Positions 1-11,679 of a stretch of DNA of 64,000 bases are shown here, piece by piece (the stretch's first letter is position 1; each line of letters begins with the position of its first letter). The notes under the pieces were generated by a model, which worked only from the letters and a program-made list of their open reading frames with translations, did no database searches and was not told where the DNA came from. A program made the position numbers and the translations under genes. The stretch is taken from positions 1,550,001-1,614,000 of the forward strand of contig JAPNXP010000004.1 of NCBI GenBank assembly GCA_028753945.1, written 5' to 3'. The DNA comes from Hexactinellida sp. DTS-2022. Its lineage: Eukaryota; Porifera; Hexactinellida.

Positions 1-260
1 AAGATATACTACTGAATAGTAGCGAATAATTAGTTTTTGAATTTTAATCGCAACACAAAGTGACAATGGAATTCGCTAAAATATTCAAAGTTGCGCGCAC
101 TGTTTCGTGAGCTAAGATTTCCCTAATTAATTCTTACAACATTAATCTATAACCTGTCAAAATTCTCGCTGTTTTTTGATCAACTTTTTTCCCCGCTTAC
201 CTGAGATTTCAATTTTAATAATTTTGAACAATTTTGGACAAAAGAGCTTTTACACCCTGT
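1..260. other. AT-rich sequence, nothing recognised
   Basis: No convincing reading frame, repeat end or RNA gene was seen here. It is the flank of the first hAT MITE and lies downstream of the minus-strand host gene. Confidence 0.4.
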
Positions 261-343
261 CAGTGGTGGGCCACAATTACGTCACTGGTGGGGCACTTAC
301 ATTAATGAGGTGGGGCACAGGCCCCACCCTCGCGCCGCCTCTG
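261..343 (+). mobile_element. Short hAT-type MITE (GTGGGGC family)
   Basis: The element starts CAGTGGTGGG and ends GCGCCGCCTCTG. It is flanked by a perfect 8-bp direct repeat, CACCCTGT, at 253-260 and 344-351. An 8-bp duplication with CAG...CTG ends is the hAT signature. The internal GTGGGGCAC motifs are shared with the copy at 3276-3412 (opposite orientation) and with the fragment near 32137-32176. At 83 bp it is an internally deleted, non-coding copy. Confidence 0.9.
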
Positions 344-673
344 CACCCTGTTAAAATTAAAATGCATCATTGTCACAGTAAATCAGTTAGATATATATAT
401 ATTTATCATACTCATTTTGTATATATTTGAATACAAAATAATCACGATTCCTTTATAATGTAATTCCGAGTGAAATGAAATATGTTGTATTTTAGAATTC
501 TGAAAACCACAAATGGAACTATAAATTTGATATAATTCAAAAGTATATTTATCGGCGTAGTTTGTGTTCAAATCTATTGAAATTTTATACGAAAGTTAGT
601 ATACTATCTAACTTTAATTTAATACCATTTAGAAGCATTTTGATAACCACAAATATTTTCCTATTTCCATGTA

Positions 674-1314
674 TTAAGCCACTGTGTATAATAAAATAAA
701 CATCAATAAACATACTATACTAATAACGGGAAGAAGAGAGCTTCTATCAGGCGGCTTCCACAAGCTAGCATCAAGTTGTTCTGATTTTTTAGGAACTATA
801 TCAAGCGTGTCATAAATCAAGTCAGATTCGTTTGCTGAATCTCCATCTCCCATATCAGCTTCAGGCATAATTACAGTTTTTGCGAAAAGCTGTTTGGTTT
901 TAGGCAATAATTCATCTTCGGACCCGAGTTCCGGTTGTATGGAGTCTAAGGTATCTGTAAAGATAATTTTTGAAATAAAATAAAATTAGAACATGAAAAA
1001 TATATTGAAAATATAATAACATAATGAGTCGTTATCATATGCGTAATAATTTTTCAATTTTCAAAAAATCTGGAGGGGCCCAACTTCGAAGGTCGATCAG
1101 AAATGTCAATTCGTTCCAAGGTCGAGATTACTGTAGGCTGCGTGCGCTCACGAATGCACGTGTCCATGATAGCGACTTGAGCATTCGGAGTAGAGGTGAG
1201 CGTCGTGTTCAAATTTGTCTTTACTCTTTAAGACTAATAGCACTAATACGAAACATGTGACACAACACGACAGCCACACCAATATGTCACAACACGAACA
1301 CGAACACGAACACA

Positions 1315-1352
<38 letters not shown>

Positions 1353-4300
1353 ACACGAAACACAAACGTCAACACGAAACACGAACACAAAACACGAACA
1401 CGACAAGAGACATGAACTTTGAACATGACACGAAAACGAAAACTTTGGCCTAACAAGAGACGACACGAATTCGTGTCGTGTCGTGTTCGTGTCTTATCGC
1501 TCGGCTCTAATTCGGAGGCCAATGATGAAGCTACTAGTGGATTAATCAACTAAAGTACATTAAATTTACAACCTTATGATATGGGTTATCCTTACACTCC
1601 ACAGGGTGCTAGCACATTAACGACCTTGGGGTCCTTAACAGGGGTTTATCTAGGATTTTCTTGGCCTGCACTGTTTTGATTAAAGTCAAAAATGTATGGC
1701 ACTCTAAAGGTGTCAACCATAATATATAATCGGTATAATTTAATGATGAGGCATTATTTGAAGGAGATAAAACATGTACGGTACCCAAACAGATATTTAT
1801 CCAGGAATTTCTATGACCAAAAATCTTGCCAGTGAGCTGGCACCAAATTAAGTGCCAACCCGGCACCTAAATGAAATCACACTGCGGGCACTTTATCACC
1901 TCAACCAATGCATGGATGGCACCTATAAATGTTGGCCAGGAACCTAAATAACCCCCTGGTCCTGACTCCCCAGAGCCCACCATGATAGGTATACATTTAC
2001 GCGTATGGTTTTATATATTATCTTATAACAATCTTAGTTTTCAACAACACTGAGTAAGATCGAGTAGCTTCTATTATTTTTGAGATCGATCATAAATCTA
2101 TCATAAATTCCAAAACAACGACAGATTATGTTAATACAGTGGACTCTGATTAATAGATTCACCTCGGGACCTGGTCGCATAGATCCGATTAAGCTGAGAA
2201 ATCTATTAGCCGAAAATATTTTAAGCAAAAATCAAAATGAACCCAGAAGCCAGCATCCCACAGATATTATTACCGTACACAAGTTAAAACTATGGAGAAT
2301 GGTAGAAAGGGTGAGGTGTAAGGCCGCATAGCGGCCGTGAGGCCCAGCAATTAAATCGAGTTGGGCACCACTGCTTTAATGCTTGAAATTTAATAAATAT
2401 TTTTGTTTTATAATCTAGACACTAGAGGATTGCCATGTAACTGACTATTTACTCTAACCACAATTTAATTAACGTGTTCACAGTTTACTAGCTAATTTTG
2501 TTCTAGTAATACCAGCGAACTAAATAATTAGTGGGGCTTGACCCCTGAAACTCCCATATAAATCGCTCACTACGCTCGCTTTCTTTCTTGGGCTCACCCT
2601 TTTGAATATTTATGGACCTGCTAGTGATTCTTATACGTAAAGTAAGGCTATAAGCCAATTAGTTTCAAACGAGCGGCCGTGATGAGATGTCCTTACCTAA
2701 ATGTGGCCAGTATGTTGCAACAGTATGCTAACTCCTGTTTCTAATTTTGGGAATTACAATACTATCAGGGTTTTACCCAAATTGATAACTTAATCTATAA
2801 ATTAATAAAAGCACAGTTAATAAAGTTGTGAACAAAGCTCAATTATATATATTCAAAAAAACAAATAAAAAAACAAACCATATTCATCATCACTTTCAAC
2901 AAAGTCGCTATCTCTCTCAGCCTCAGGAAGCTGAATATTCTGGTTATCTTTTCCTGAAGCATCCAAGAGGTTTTCTAGATTAGAAGTAAATGTTCAAAAA
3001 TATTAATTGTTGTTTATAATTTAACTAATTGTATTATACGTATATGTATATATATGTCAATTAATAGTTTTAGTTATATAAAACAGGTTGTGACTAAGCA
3101 CATTGAGTTAAAAATTTTTTTATAGGAATTTGGAGCAGAGGTGCTTGCGCATAGTGTGGATGGAACCAAGGGGTAATAGGTCAAATTTGACATAGCTAAA
3201 TGCTAAATTAAATGAATACGTTCGATTCTACAATATTGAAAGATTAGAAAAAATGTCATTATCATTAGCCTTGCCCAGAGGCGGCGCGAGGTTGGGGCCA
3301 GGTGGGGCCTGTGCCCCACCTGAATTTAAGTGTGCCCCACCTCATTAATGTTAGTGCCCCACCTGTGACGTAATTATGCCCCACCAGTGGCAGCTGGCTA
3401 GCGCCGCCACTGGCCTTGCCTAAATATATCATTCTAATACATTGTTCAAAGTTATGCATAAAATTGGAAAATTAAATTCCTGAAAAAGCAGAAATATCTA
3501 TTGTTAGCGTACGTTGCTCTATTTAATTATGCCTGATTCTTTGGTAATTCAAAACATATATGCGTATTCGTATACATGATTTGATAGATCTTAGCTAGTT
3601 TTCAACCCGTTCATTTTTTATGAATTTTTCTTTCGGACTATTTTCAAAATAACTCCCTGCATTTTGGCAAATATTCCAACTGGCCGATTTTAGAATGCAA
3701 ACAATTGCGAGCTGAATAGATTGCGTGTTTATATTGTCTATTTATCTAAGCTTCGTTTTAAAATATTTCTATGCCCGCCCAAAGGCGCCCAAATATATTT
3801 TCGAGCTAAAGGAAGAAGTTGGTCGAAATTTCGGACGGTTTTTCAAATTTTTCTATTTTGAACGTGAAATGACATTATAAAGTGTTAATTTTGGCATACA
3901 GTTGAAACCGGATATTTTTAACACCGGATATTTTTAACAATCGGATATATTTAACACATTTTCTTGTAAATAATTAATTATTGTTGTTGTTTTAAAATCG
4001 GGTATTTTTAACAATCGGATATTTTTAACAAATTTTCGTTAAAAGAATGTGTTAAAAATATCCGGTTTCAACTGTATTTTAAATCGGTCAATAGTATTCA
4101 AATATTGATCACTCTATATTTTATGCTAATTAGTAAAATAGATCATGTTTAATGTGCGTAAGGTTTTGGTAGAGCCATGGCTCTACCAATAATTTACACA
4201 GAATCAGTATTTTATATTAAACATATTCAAAATTATCCCAAAGGCTCTACCTATGATAACTAATAACCCATAATTCCAATGTTTACCTCGAGGCTACGCC

Positions 4301-5403
4301 CCTATTTATGACATTGCAATAGTGCTTTACCTTAGGTTGACATTTTATGGAAACAAGAACAAAGATATTATACCTAGGAGGCTATTACAAAATAATTCAA
4401 TAACTAAATAGTATTAATTGACATGTATTTAAAACTTTCTTTAAGTGAAATATTGTATAATGTGTCTTGTACGCAGTTTGTAGTATCTTTATACCTTTGT
4501 AGCTTTGAAACGTGTTTTTAACATCAGGGTCGATGTTAGACAATATACGGACTAATTTCAACTAGCTTCTGTACAGATATAGTGATACTTCCGTCGTTAG
4601 CTAATTAAGTATCATATTTGTCTAAATTAGAAATAAATTCACTCATATTGTCAAAGTTGAAGAGCTAGTAAAGATTACAATAGTTATTATTCAAGCAAAA
4701 TCAATTAATACTATTTTAAACCATTATTCGTTAACATTTATGAGGGAAATTAGTCAATTAGATTTAAAACAATATTTTTGGATTCTACGTAGTCGATTTC
4801 CTATCTGTACAAATGCAACTTTTATGCGTACCATCAACGTAAATACCTATTACCCCATAATGACCATTTTGTCACACTAAGAGTTGCGTCAATCAGAATG
4901 TTTTGGTATAGTACTAACGAGTCTAGTCCAGTGTTATTAACCTTGGCGATATCGCCCCCTAGGGGGCAATACGAGAATCGAGGGGGCGATAAAACGGTCA
5001 GGGGCGATAAGATACAATCGGAGATGGGGCGATGGGAACTGGCGCGAGTTACTAAGGGTACGACTGACTGAAAAAGGTTGAGACACACTGGTCTAGTCCA
5101 CCTTGAACGCTTATTTACTTCAGGCGTCGTTAATCTAATATGTATTTTATAAGTTATTTAATTGTACTATACCTTGACTTCCATATAATCTTCGCATATA
5201 TCGTTCGTTAGGCCCAGTTAAATTGTTCTTTTTCTGAGAAGATGATCCCATTGAGGTTGGAGTAGCTGGTGGTAGAGAAGGTAGTTGTGGGAGCGAAGGT
5301 CTTATGTTCTGTGTTGGATGTTTAGGATTAGCATTCTTTTGGTTTAAAGCAGAAGTAAATCTGTTGTTCCAGATCGTATCCAGAAATGGAGCAAAGCTTC
5401 CAG
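674..5403 (-). CDS. 3' end of a spliced host gene; C-terminally membrane-anchored protein
   Basis: Three minus-strand exons form one reading frame: 5403-5173 (231 nt), 2974-2879 (96 nt) and 954-674 (281 nt, ending in TAA). Each inner edge has an AG acceptor (TTTAG, TCTAG, TACAG) and a GT donor (CAAG/GTATAG, TATG/GTTTGT). Both introns fall in phase 1, and the split codons read GAA (Glu) and GAT (Asp) without any adjustment. The roughly 201-residue tail begins GSFAPFLDTIWNNRF, passes through a Pro/Ser-rich stretch (LPQLPSLPPATP) and NERYMRRLYGSQ, then an acidic region that uses YDTLD twice (DEYDTLDS, LIYDTLDIV). It ends in one hydrophobic helix, SLLPVISIVCLLMFILLYTV, followed by Ala and stop. 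That layout suggests a tail-anchored or single-pass protein with its bulk in the cytosol (inference). The family is not recognised. Upstream exons were not found; the exon at 5403 opens in phase 1, so at least one more exists. The introns (about 1.9 and 2.2 kb) carry several MITEs. Confidence 0.82.
1191..1509. mobile_element. hAT MITE carrying a GAACAC hexamer array
   Basis: The ends are TAGAGGTGAGCG and GCTCGGCTCTA. They are bounded by a perfect 8-bp duplication, ATTCGGAG, at 1183-1190 and 1510-1517. The interior (about 1258-1440) is a degenerate tandem array built on GAACAC/ACGAAC, which translates to His-Glu or Cys-Ser runs; these are not genes. It lies in the last intron of the minus-strand host gene. 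Confidence 0.85.
1772..1966. repeat. Dispersed repeat E, copy 1
   Basis: About 190 bp matching 39627-39805 in the same orientation. Landmarks shared by both copies are ATTTATCCAG, CCAAAAATCTTG, CACCAAATTAAGTGCCAACC and ATCACACTGC. No terminal repeats or target duplication could be defined. It sits in an intron of the host gene. Confidence 0.7.
2126..2660. other. Intron sequence with a pogo-like end and repeat scraps
   Basis: At 2132 there is one isolated terminus, TACAGTGGACTCTGATTAAT, similar to the pogo/Tigger-type MITE ends elsewhere in the window, without a partner end. At 2313-2340 a short GGCCGC-containing scrap resembles the 3' part of Helitron family B. No reading frame was supported. 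Confidence 0.35.
3276..3412 (-). mobile_element. hAT MITE (GTGGGGC family), 137 bp
   Basis: Starts CAGAGGCGGCGC and ends GCGCCGCCACTG (12-bp TIRs with one mismatch). A perfect 8-bp duplication, GCCTTGCC, lies at 3268-3275 and 3413-3420. It is the longer relative of the copy at 261-343 and lies in a host-gene intron. Confidence 0.95.
3899..4074. mobile_element. pogo/Tigger-type MITE
   Basis: TIRs are CAGTTGAAACCGGATATTTT and its inverse at the right end, with TA on both outer sides (3897-3898, 4075-4076). The TA duplication and CAG-type ends point to the Tc1/mariner-pogo group. The inside repeats the motif GGATATTTTTAACA. Confidence 0.85.
4130..4928. other. Intron sequence, no gene seen
   Basis: AT-rich intron of the minus-strand host gene. 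A small palindrome (GGTAGAGCCATGGCTCTACC, 4168-4187) is the only structure noticed. Confidence 0.4.
4929..5090. mobile_element. hAT MITE, 162 bp
   Basis: Begins CAGTGTTATTAACCTTGG and ends AAGGTTGAGACACACTG. A perfect 8-bp target duplication, GTCTAGTC, lies at 4921-4928 and 5091-5098. The interior is rich in GGGGCGAT. It lies 83 bases 3' (genomic left) of the host exon 5173-5403. Confidence 0.9.
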
Positions 5404-5454
5404 CTAAACGAACAATAAAATTATTTATATAAGATTAGGAAGAATAAAATCCAA

Positions 5455-6540
5455 ATTGCAGCTGTGCCGACGCATGTTCCTTTGGAGGAACTATATTTAG
5501 TTGGTTGGTTAATTGATAGTACCTCCAAAGTAAATGCTGTCTGCACAGCTGCAATTTGGGATTTTTTTTGACATGTAATCATGACTATGAAGGTGTTAAA
5601 CCATTTCAGAAAGGTGTTTCGGAAGGCAACGACCCTTAGTGAGTTGGAAGTTTCGTTTTAGCTCACTTCATTTCAAAGATATTCAAGGGTCAGTAGAATA
5701 TAATAAGTGATGAGTCAGCATTTTTATGTGCGTGTTGGGTGATCATCCAACATCAACCAACCCATTCGAAATACAGGATTCACAAAATTGTAAAACACAT
5801 TGTTTTGACGATGTCATCATCACCTCAAGGTGTCAAGACCCATTTGTAGAGGTATTACGTGGCATAAGGATCAATTGATAAATTTGAAATTTGTTTCCAT
5901 CTTCTATAATCTCTGAGATTAATGATATTTAATTAATTAGTATAAATAATTATTAATATTATTTATAATTTAACACCAATTTCAATATCAACTTACATTT
6001 ATTAAGTTTAATTATTTGTCATAAATAATAAATTAATTAATTTGGCTATCAAAATTCAATTCCGCACCAGAGTGCACCATGGGTCAACATTGGTGACCCA
6101 TGACCCATCGAGTGACCCATTGACCCATCAAATATCGCTTTGACCCATCGTGTTACCCATTGACCTTTTTAAATATCTACTTTTTAATATCTAAACATTA
6201 TGTAACACAATGCGACTTACAATACATGTATGATGGTGTCAATCAATTAATTTTGGTAGACTTATAATACCAAAGAAATACCTTGTAATTTTTCTGGGTC
6301 AATTTGATTCGTACTATAACTGGACGAACATCGAATTTCAAAATGGATCATGGGTCATGGGTCACAGAGCCGTGACCCATGACATATCTGATCCATCAAT
6401 TTAAGTGGCCCATCTGACCCATGACCCATGACCCATCGACCCATGGTCCACTCTGTTCCGCACACTCGATAACCCCTAATAAACAATTGGAAGCATCTAT
6501 ATAAGTCATACACTGACTGAATTAATTATAATCAATCATA
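5455..6540 (+). repeat. Dispersed repeat family A, copy 1, with hairpin H
   Basis: It opens with a hairpin (5455-5570) whose arms read ATTGCAGCTGTGC...GCACAGCTGCAAT. It continues through landmarks such as CCAACATCAACCAACCCATT, CACCTCAAGGTGTCAAGACC and ACTCGATAACCCCTAATAAA. The same series occurs inverted at 57588-58745 and partly at 60690-60975. A hAT MITE (6068-6455) interrupts it. It is non-coding and the transposon class is not clear. Confidence 0.7.
6068..6455. mobile_element. hAT MITE made of GACCCAT repeats
   Basis: Ends are CAGAGTGCACCATGGGTC and ACCCATGGTCCACTCTG. A perfect 8-bp duplication, TTCCGCAC, lies at 6060-6067 and 6456-6463. The subterminal regions are arrays of TGACCCAT and its complement, a transposase-binding-like arrangement (inference). 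Confidence 0.92.
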
Positions 6541-6563
6541 TATATATAGTATATAGTATATAT

Positions 6564-7036
6564 GTTATGTCGATTTTGTCAAATGTTGATTTTACAAAAT
6601 CGACATGTCGATTTTACAAAATCAACATGAATCAACGGAACTAAAACAAGTGTTCGACTTTGGCTATATAACTCGGATAAGCCAAGTTTTATTGTATTTT
6701 GTTCAGAATTCGCTTCATCCAAGTATATACCGACTTGTATGAAGAAATTTTTTTAACAAAATGAAATTTTTTTACTAGAAAGAAAAAATATTCCAGGGTG
6801 ATTTTGAAAATCAACGAATAAAATATGTCGATTTTATAAAATCAACTAATCAAAAATGTTGATTTTATAAAATCGACTTTCTGTAATGTCGATTTTACAA
6901 AATCAATAATAAAAAATGTCGATTTTGTAAAATCAACTATTTTAAAATTAAACTTAAGTTTGTATGTTGAATTTACAAAATCGACATTTTGGATGTTGAT
7001 TTTGTTAAATCGACCATTTGACAAAATCGACATAAC
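6564..7036. mobile_element. TIR element filled with copies of a GTCGATTTT palindrome
   Basis: TIRs of about 43 bp start GTTATGTCGATTTTGTCAAA and end in the inverse. Inside, a near-palindromic unit of about 20 bp, GTCGATTTTACAAAATCGAC and variants, recurs at least eight times in both orientations. The flanks are AT-rich, so the target duplication cannot be defined. No protein is encoded; superfamily unknown. Confidence 0.75.
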
Positions 7037-7041
7037 ATATA

Positions 7042-7554
7042 CACTAACCAGCCAAAAGTATTTGAACAATTGGAATTTGAATGCAGATTCAATAGTCGTC
7101 TGGTAACTTAATAATGGCTTTTTAAACCACTGTGAAATGACTATAAATATCTTGCTATACTTTATAAAGTAAAAATATTTTGAATTCACGTCATTTTAGT
7201 CAATATCCATGAAGTGACATAAGTGTATCTTCCACGTGCCACTCGTGGCGGCACAAGTGGCACAAATGGGAATGTGGCTGTAATTCAGTTGAAAATAAAC
7301 GTATTGATTTGAAATTATGGACCTAGAGTAATTCGACCATGTGGAAACAAATCTTCAATCAGAACTTCTATATTTAATTAGCTAAATATATAGTTAATGA
7401 GTTTAACACCTCTATATATATGATTTTATTATACTTTACATATCGTTTTATGTAAATAGCAGTGTTAATGCATCTACCATTGCTATTATGCTGCTAGAAG
7501 CTTAAATGTATAAATACAAATTATTGCTGTTCAAATAATTTTGGCCGGTTAGTG
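7042..7554. mobile_element. Tc1/mariner-type MITE
   Basis: Left end CACTAACCAGCCAAAAGTAT and right end ATAATTTTGGCCGGTTAGTG are inverted copies, next to TA on the left. The middle holds a palindromic motif, CCACTCGTGGCGGCACAAGTGG-like, that recurs in the copies at 37769-38559 and 50595-50850. Confidence 0.8.
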
Positions 7555-7621
7555 ATATCATATTATAGAAATATATAACTTATCATAACATCTATCTATA
7601 TATTAAAAGCGAAATTGTTGT

Positions 7622-7739
<118 letters not shown>

Positions 7740-8289
7740 GGATGTTTGTTCGTAATTGATTGGAAAGACTACAAGTCCCAGAAAGCTGAAGATTGTATCC
7801 AGGAGTAATTTTGTACTGCGACAACGATCTATTGGTTTTTGAAACAAAATGACGGGATCATGACGTCACAGTTTCGAAAAACAGATATTTTCTACTACTT
7901 TCCCAATTTTGCTCCGATCTTTAGAAAATTGAAAAGCATTAGACGTACACTAAATTTCTGCACCTGATAGCAGATCACGAATTCCCATTTTTCTTCTGAT
8001 TGTGACACAGTTAATTAATTAGTCCCTACACTAATCAACCATAAATAGTGTATCGTACCAACACAGGTATAGCAAAGTGCAAGTGTTAATTCCGAAATTG
8101 CAGATTTGAATAATCCAGTTTGGCTTCTATCAGTTTATTGGTGATTGATGTATAATTTGCTTACGTCAATCACATAAGTATGCATCATATTAATATCAAA
8201 GTAATTCAACTATTTACTATCCTATATCTTCTGCATAATAAATTACATATTGATGATGCAGCAAATTAAATAATAATCAAACAATTTAC

Positions 8290-8504
8290 GGTATGCTGGA
8301 AATGGTTCGAAAAACCAAAACTGGAAATTGTTCGAAAAACCAAAACCGGAAATTGTTCGAATTTTTTAGTGTTGCTGCACCATGGATATGAGAAAATCCC
8401 GGCTTGAATCCATGGTCCAACAATACAAAATGAAATTCGAACTATTTCCTTTTTTGTTCGAACTATTTCCTATTTTGAAAAATTCGAACCATTTCCGCAT
8501 TACC
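8290..8504. mobile_element. hAT-like MITE with GGAAATGGTTCGAA ends
   Basis: Begins GGTATGCTGGAAATGGTTCG and ends in the inverse, CGAACCATTTCCGCATTACC. A perfect 8-bp duplication, CAATTTAC, lies at 8282-8289 and 8505-8512. It was inserted into the family B Helitron after that copy arrived. Confidence 0.88.
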
Positions 8505-9119
8505 CAATTTACTATGCAGTAAATCCTGAGTTAGTTATTAACATTAATTAATTAATCAATTAATTAGTTGACATACTTGGGTCCCATATAGCAGCATACT
8601 GAATTGAGTACGTGTAATTTACAAGTCACAGGTTTAACTTATTTAAGAGTGATATTTGAGGAGAGTAAGGCCGCGAAGCGGCCGTTAAGTAATTGCGTTG
8701 CGTAGTGTCTAATACGAACAAACAAAAGTCGCGAAGCGACTTTTGTGAGAGAGTGATCCGTCGCGAAGCGACCGAGACCGAAGGGCTCGTACTATTAAAA
8801 CACAAACCTATGTGTATATATTTGTTTGTATGTTCCGACTCCCGAGTTGATTGAAGAAACTGGACGGTTTCCAAATGTGATTTTTGGCATATAGGGGTAA
8901 CTTTTGGCACCCGCCAACAAATTGAGGTTTCCACTCAAAATTTCTCACACCTCGACAAGTTATGACGTAATTGTCACATTGACTATTTAGGCCTATTTAC
9001 GCTATAATCAATATTAGGAATATATAAACCACACATCAACCGCGAATCGGTTGGTGTGTGGTTGTGTTCTGCCGCGAAGCGACCTAGCAAACGAAGCGCG
9101 CTAGTATTAATTAAGAGGC

Positions 9120-9900
9120 AATAATTAATAATAACAGTTACTAAAAATTACCAGTATATACAGTTGCAATTCTGACATTAACTGACATTAATGATAATGT
9201 CCGGTGAAAGGTGAACATATATACTAAGTATATGGATATTTGTATTCTGAGGTTTTGAGGCTAATTCCTAAACCCCTAAACTAGAAAGGTTAGACTTTAA
9301 TATCTTAAGCAAGTGGCCATTTAGAGGTATTATTATTAGGGAAACATTAAAGAATCAATTTCCATTTTGATCTAAATGATGATTTTGAACGATTTACTAT
9401 TCGCTTTAACAATATTGATGAACTTAAATGCCCATAATAATAACTATCCCAATAAAAATTGGTAATGATTATGCTAGAGTACTGCATCTAAAATATTAAA
9501 TTTAATCATCTTAGAAGTAATTTAACAATAGAAAAAGAAAAACGATACGGACCAGAGTTTTTCAGAATAGACAAAGAAGCAATTAAGAACAATTAGGAAC
9601 CAGGATATTCACAAAAGTAAACATTTCTCAATCAATACACTTCCCTAACAGCGTATAAGGTGCTTAATTACGTATTAATGAACAAGTACAATTTGATGCT
9701 ACACATAAATTGCTTAACGGCAGTACCCAACCACATAACAACCGCTTCGCGGTTTTTCGAAGGTTTCATTGTTCCAAAGTTAAATATCGCGCGAATACGT
9801 AGTCAAAAAATAGCCAAATTTAACAATATTAAATTTTAAGACTTCCGTCATTATTCGACAATGAGTCAATACATTTACAATATAGTGTGACCCTCATGTC
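9120..9900. other. No gene seen
   Basis: AT-rich sequence between a Helitron and a LINE. A short open stretch on the plus strand (about 9358-9430, HFDLNDDFERFTIRFNN) could be a relic of coding sequence, but it is isolated and matches nothing I recognise. Confidence 0.3.
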
Positions 9901-9921
9901 CACTTTTTCAGAAATTTTCAG

Positions 9922-11670
9922 ATAATAATAATAATAATAAAATAATAATAATGCAGCTTTTGGGACGCCTTACACAAGGGTCTCAAGGCGTTTACAGTAA
10001 AAATGTAAAGGATTAAAGTACAAGTTAAACAAATAAACAAATAAAAGCAATAAATACACCATAACAAAGAAAAGAGAAAAATTAAGAGTAGTGTATGTTG
10101 AACAGATGTGTCTTGAGTAGTTTTTTGAAAATTTCAACAGAGGCAGCACTTCTAATATTAAGTGGAAGAGAGTTCCAGAGCGATGGAGCAGAATATGAGA
10201 AAATACGGTTCCCATAATGCTTCGTTGAGATCTAGGTTGTCTTAATAGATTTGTTGAAGTAGATCTAAGATTATAACTACTGTGCAAAAGGTAAATGAGA
10301 TTGTTCAGGTAAATCGGACAGTAGCCATAAAGGATTTTGTAAGTGATAAGTAATATCTTGAAGTCGATGCGTGCCTTTACTGGTAGCCAATGTAGATTTT
10401 TAAGTATAGGAGTAATGTGGTCGTATCTATTGGTACCTGAGATTAACCGAGCAGCTGAGTTTTGAATACTCTGTAACCTGTTCAACTCCCGCGCCGGTAA
10501 CCCGAAAAATAAAGCACTACAGTAGTCTAGTCTACATGAGACAAATGCATGGACAAGTCGTTCAATAGATACTTTGTCAAGAAAGGTACAAAAAGAGCCC
10601 CTATTCTATGTATACAGGGAAAGAGATGCTGTCTTACAAACTTTACTTACATGTGATTTCATTGACAGATGCTTGTCCCAGCTGACACCCAAGTTTAAAA
10701 CAGTATCCACGGGATGTAGAACACAGGATCCAAGTTTGATAGAGAGAGAATCAAGATCCAGTGGACGGGATCGGGGTGAGAAATAGATTATGTTTGTCTT
10801 TAAAGGGTTACAGGTTAGTTTATTAGCACTGAACCAAGAACTGAGATCAGACAGGCAATTTTCTAGATGCAATAGTGATTCTTCGATTTTTGATGGCGAT
10901 AGTGAGAGATACAACTGTGTGTCATCAGCATATGATAGAATCGAGAGAGCATGAGCGTGAACTATGTCTTCTATAAGGGAAATATAGAGGTTAAAAAGTA
11001 ATGGACCTAGAATTGACCCCTGAGGGACGCCATAATTAACAGACTGGGATTTAGAAGGAGTACCATTGATGCAAACAACCTCACTTCTTTGGGTGAAATA
11101 GGACTCAATCCAATAAAGTACGCTGCCAGCAAGCCCGAAACGAGATTGTAGGCGCTCTAAAAGAATATCATGATCTACAGTGTCAAAAGCACTGGAAAGG
11201 TCAAGAAGCGTTAGCACTGAGTTACGACCTTCATCCAGGAGACAGCCAATATCATTAAATAACTTGATAAGTAATGTTTCTGTAGAGTGGTGCTTTCTGT
11301 ATGCCGATTGCATCAAGGGGTAAAGATTGTTTCTAGATAAATAATCATCTAGTTGCATATAGATTATCTTCTCGAGAACTTTGGATAAAAAAGGCAGATT
11401 TGCAATAGGCCTGTAGTTTGAAAGCTCGTTATGATCAAGCGAGGACTTTTTTAGGAGAGGAACTATTAAGGCTTGCTTTAGATTTCCTGGAAAAAGTGAT
11501 TGGCGTATGGAGCAGTTAACAATGTTTGCTAATGCCATTTTAATGGATCAGTACATTGTTTGAGAATCGATGTAGGAATAGGATCTAAGATACAATGTTT
11601 TGTTTTAGATTTAGTAATAAGTGCCTCGATTTCTGTTGCGTTCACATTAGAGAACTCATTTAGGCGCGCG
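9922..11670 (-). mobile_element. 5'-truncated non-LTR retrotransposon (CR1/L2/Jockey-like LINE), reverse transcriptase part
   Basis: Minus-strand frame 11538-10606 (310 aa) is a LINE reverse transcriptase: LDLSSAFDTVDH (aa 112-123), GVPQGSILGPL (170-180) and the catalytic YADD box (203-206). Upstream to about 11665 the same protein continues (LITKSKTKHCILDPIPTSIL). After a one-base frame change near 10600 the C-terminal region goes on: LDKVSIERLVHAFVSCRLDY, then RLQSIQNSAARLISGT and NLHWLPVKARIDFKIL, the typical tail of CR1/L2-type ORF2. The element ends in a short 3' UTR and an (ATT)n tract (9922-9952), as expected for that clade. The endonuclease and ORF1 parts are missing, so this is an ordinary 5' truncation. 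Clade assignment is from motifs only. Confidence 0.88.
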
Positions 11671-11679
11671 GGGCCACAC

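Noticed and set aside
1148-1549. Open frames rich in His-Glu or Cys-Ser
   Set aside because: They are translations of the GAACAC hexamer array inside a hAT MITE.
8657-8775. GC-rich hairpins as a terminator or RNA gene
   Set aside because: They recur at the 3' ends of Helitron copies and are explained as transposon terminal structures.
10574-10786. Plus-strand frame over the LINE
   Set aside because: Antisense of the reverse transcriptase region.
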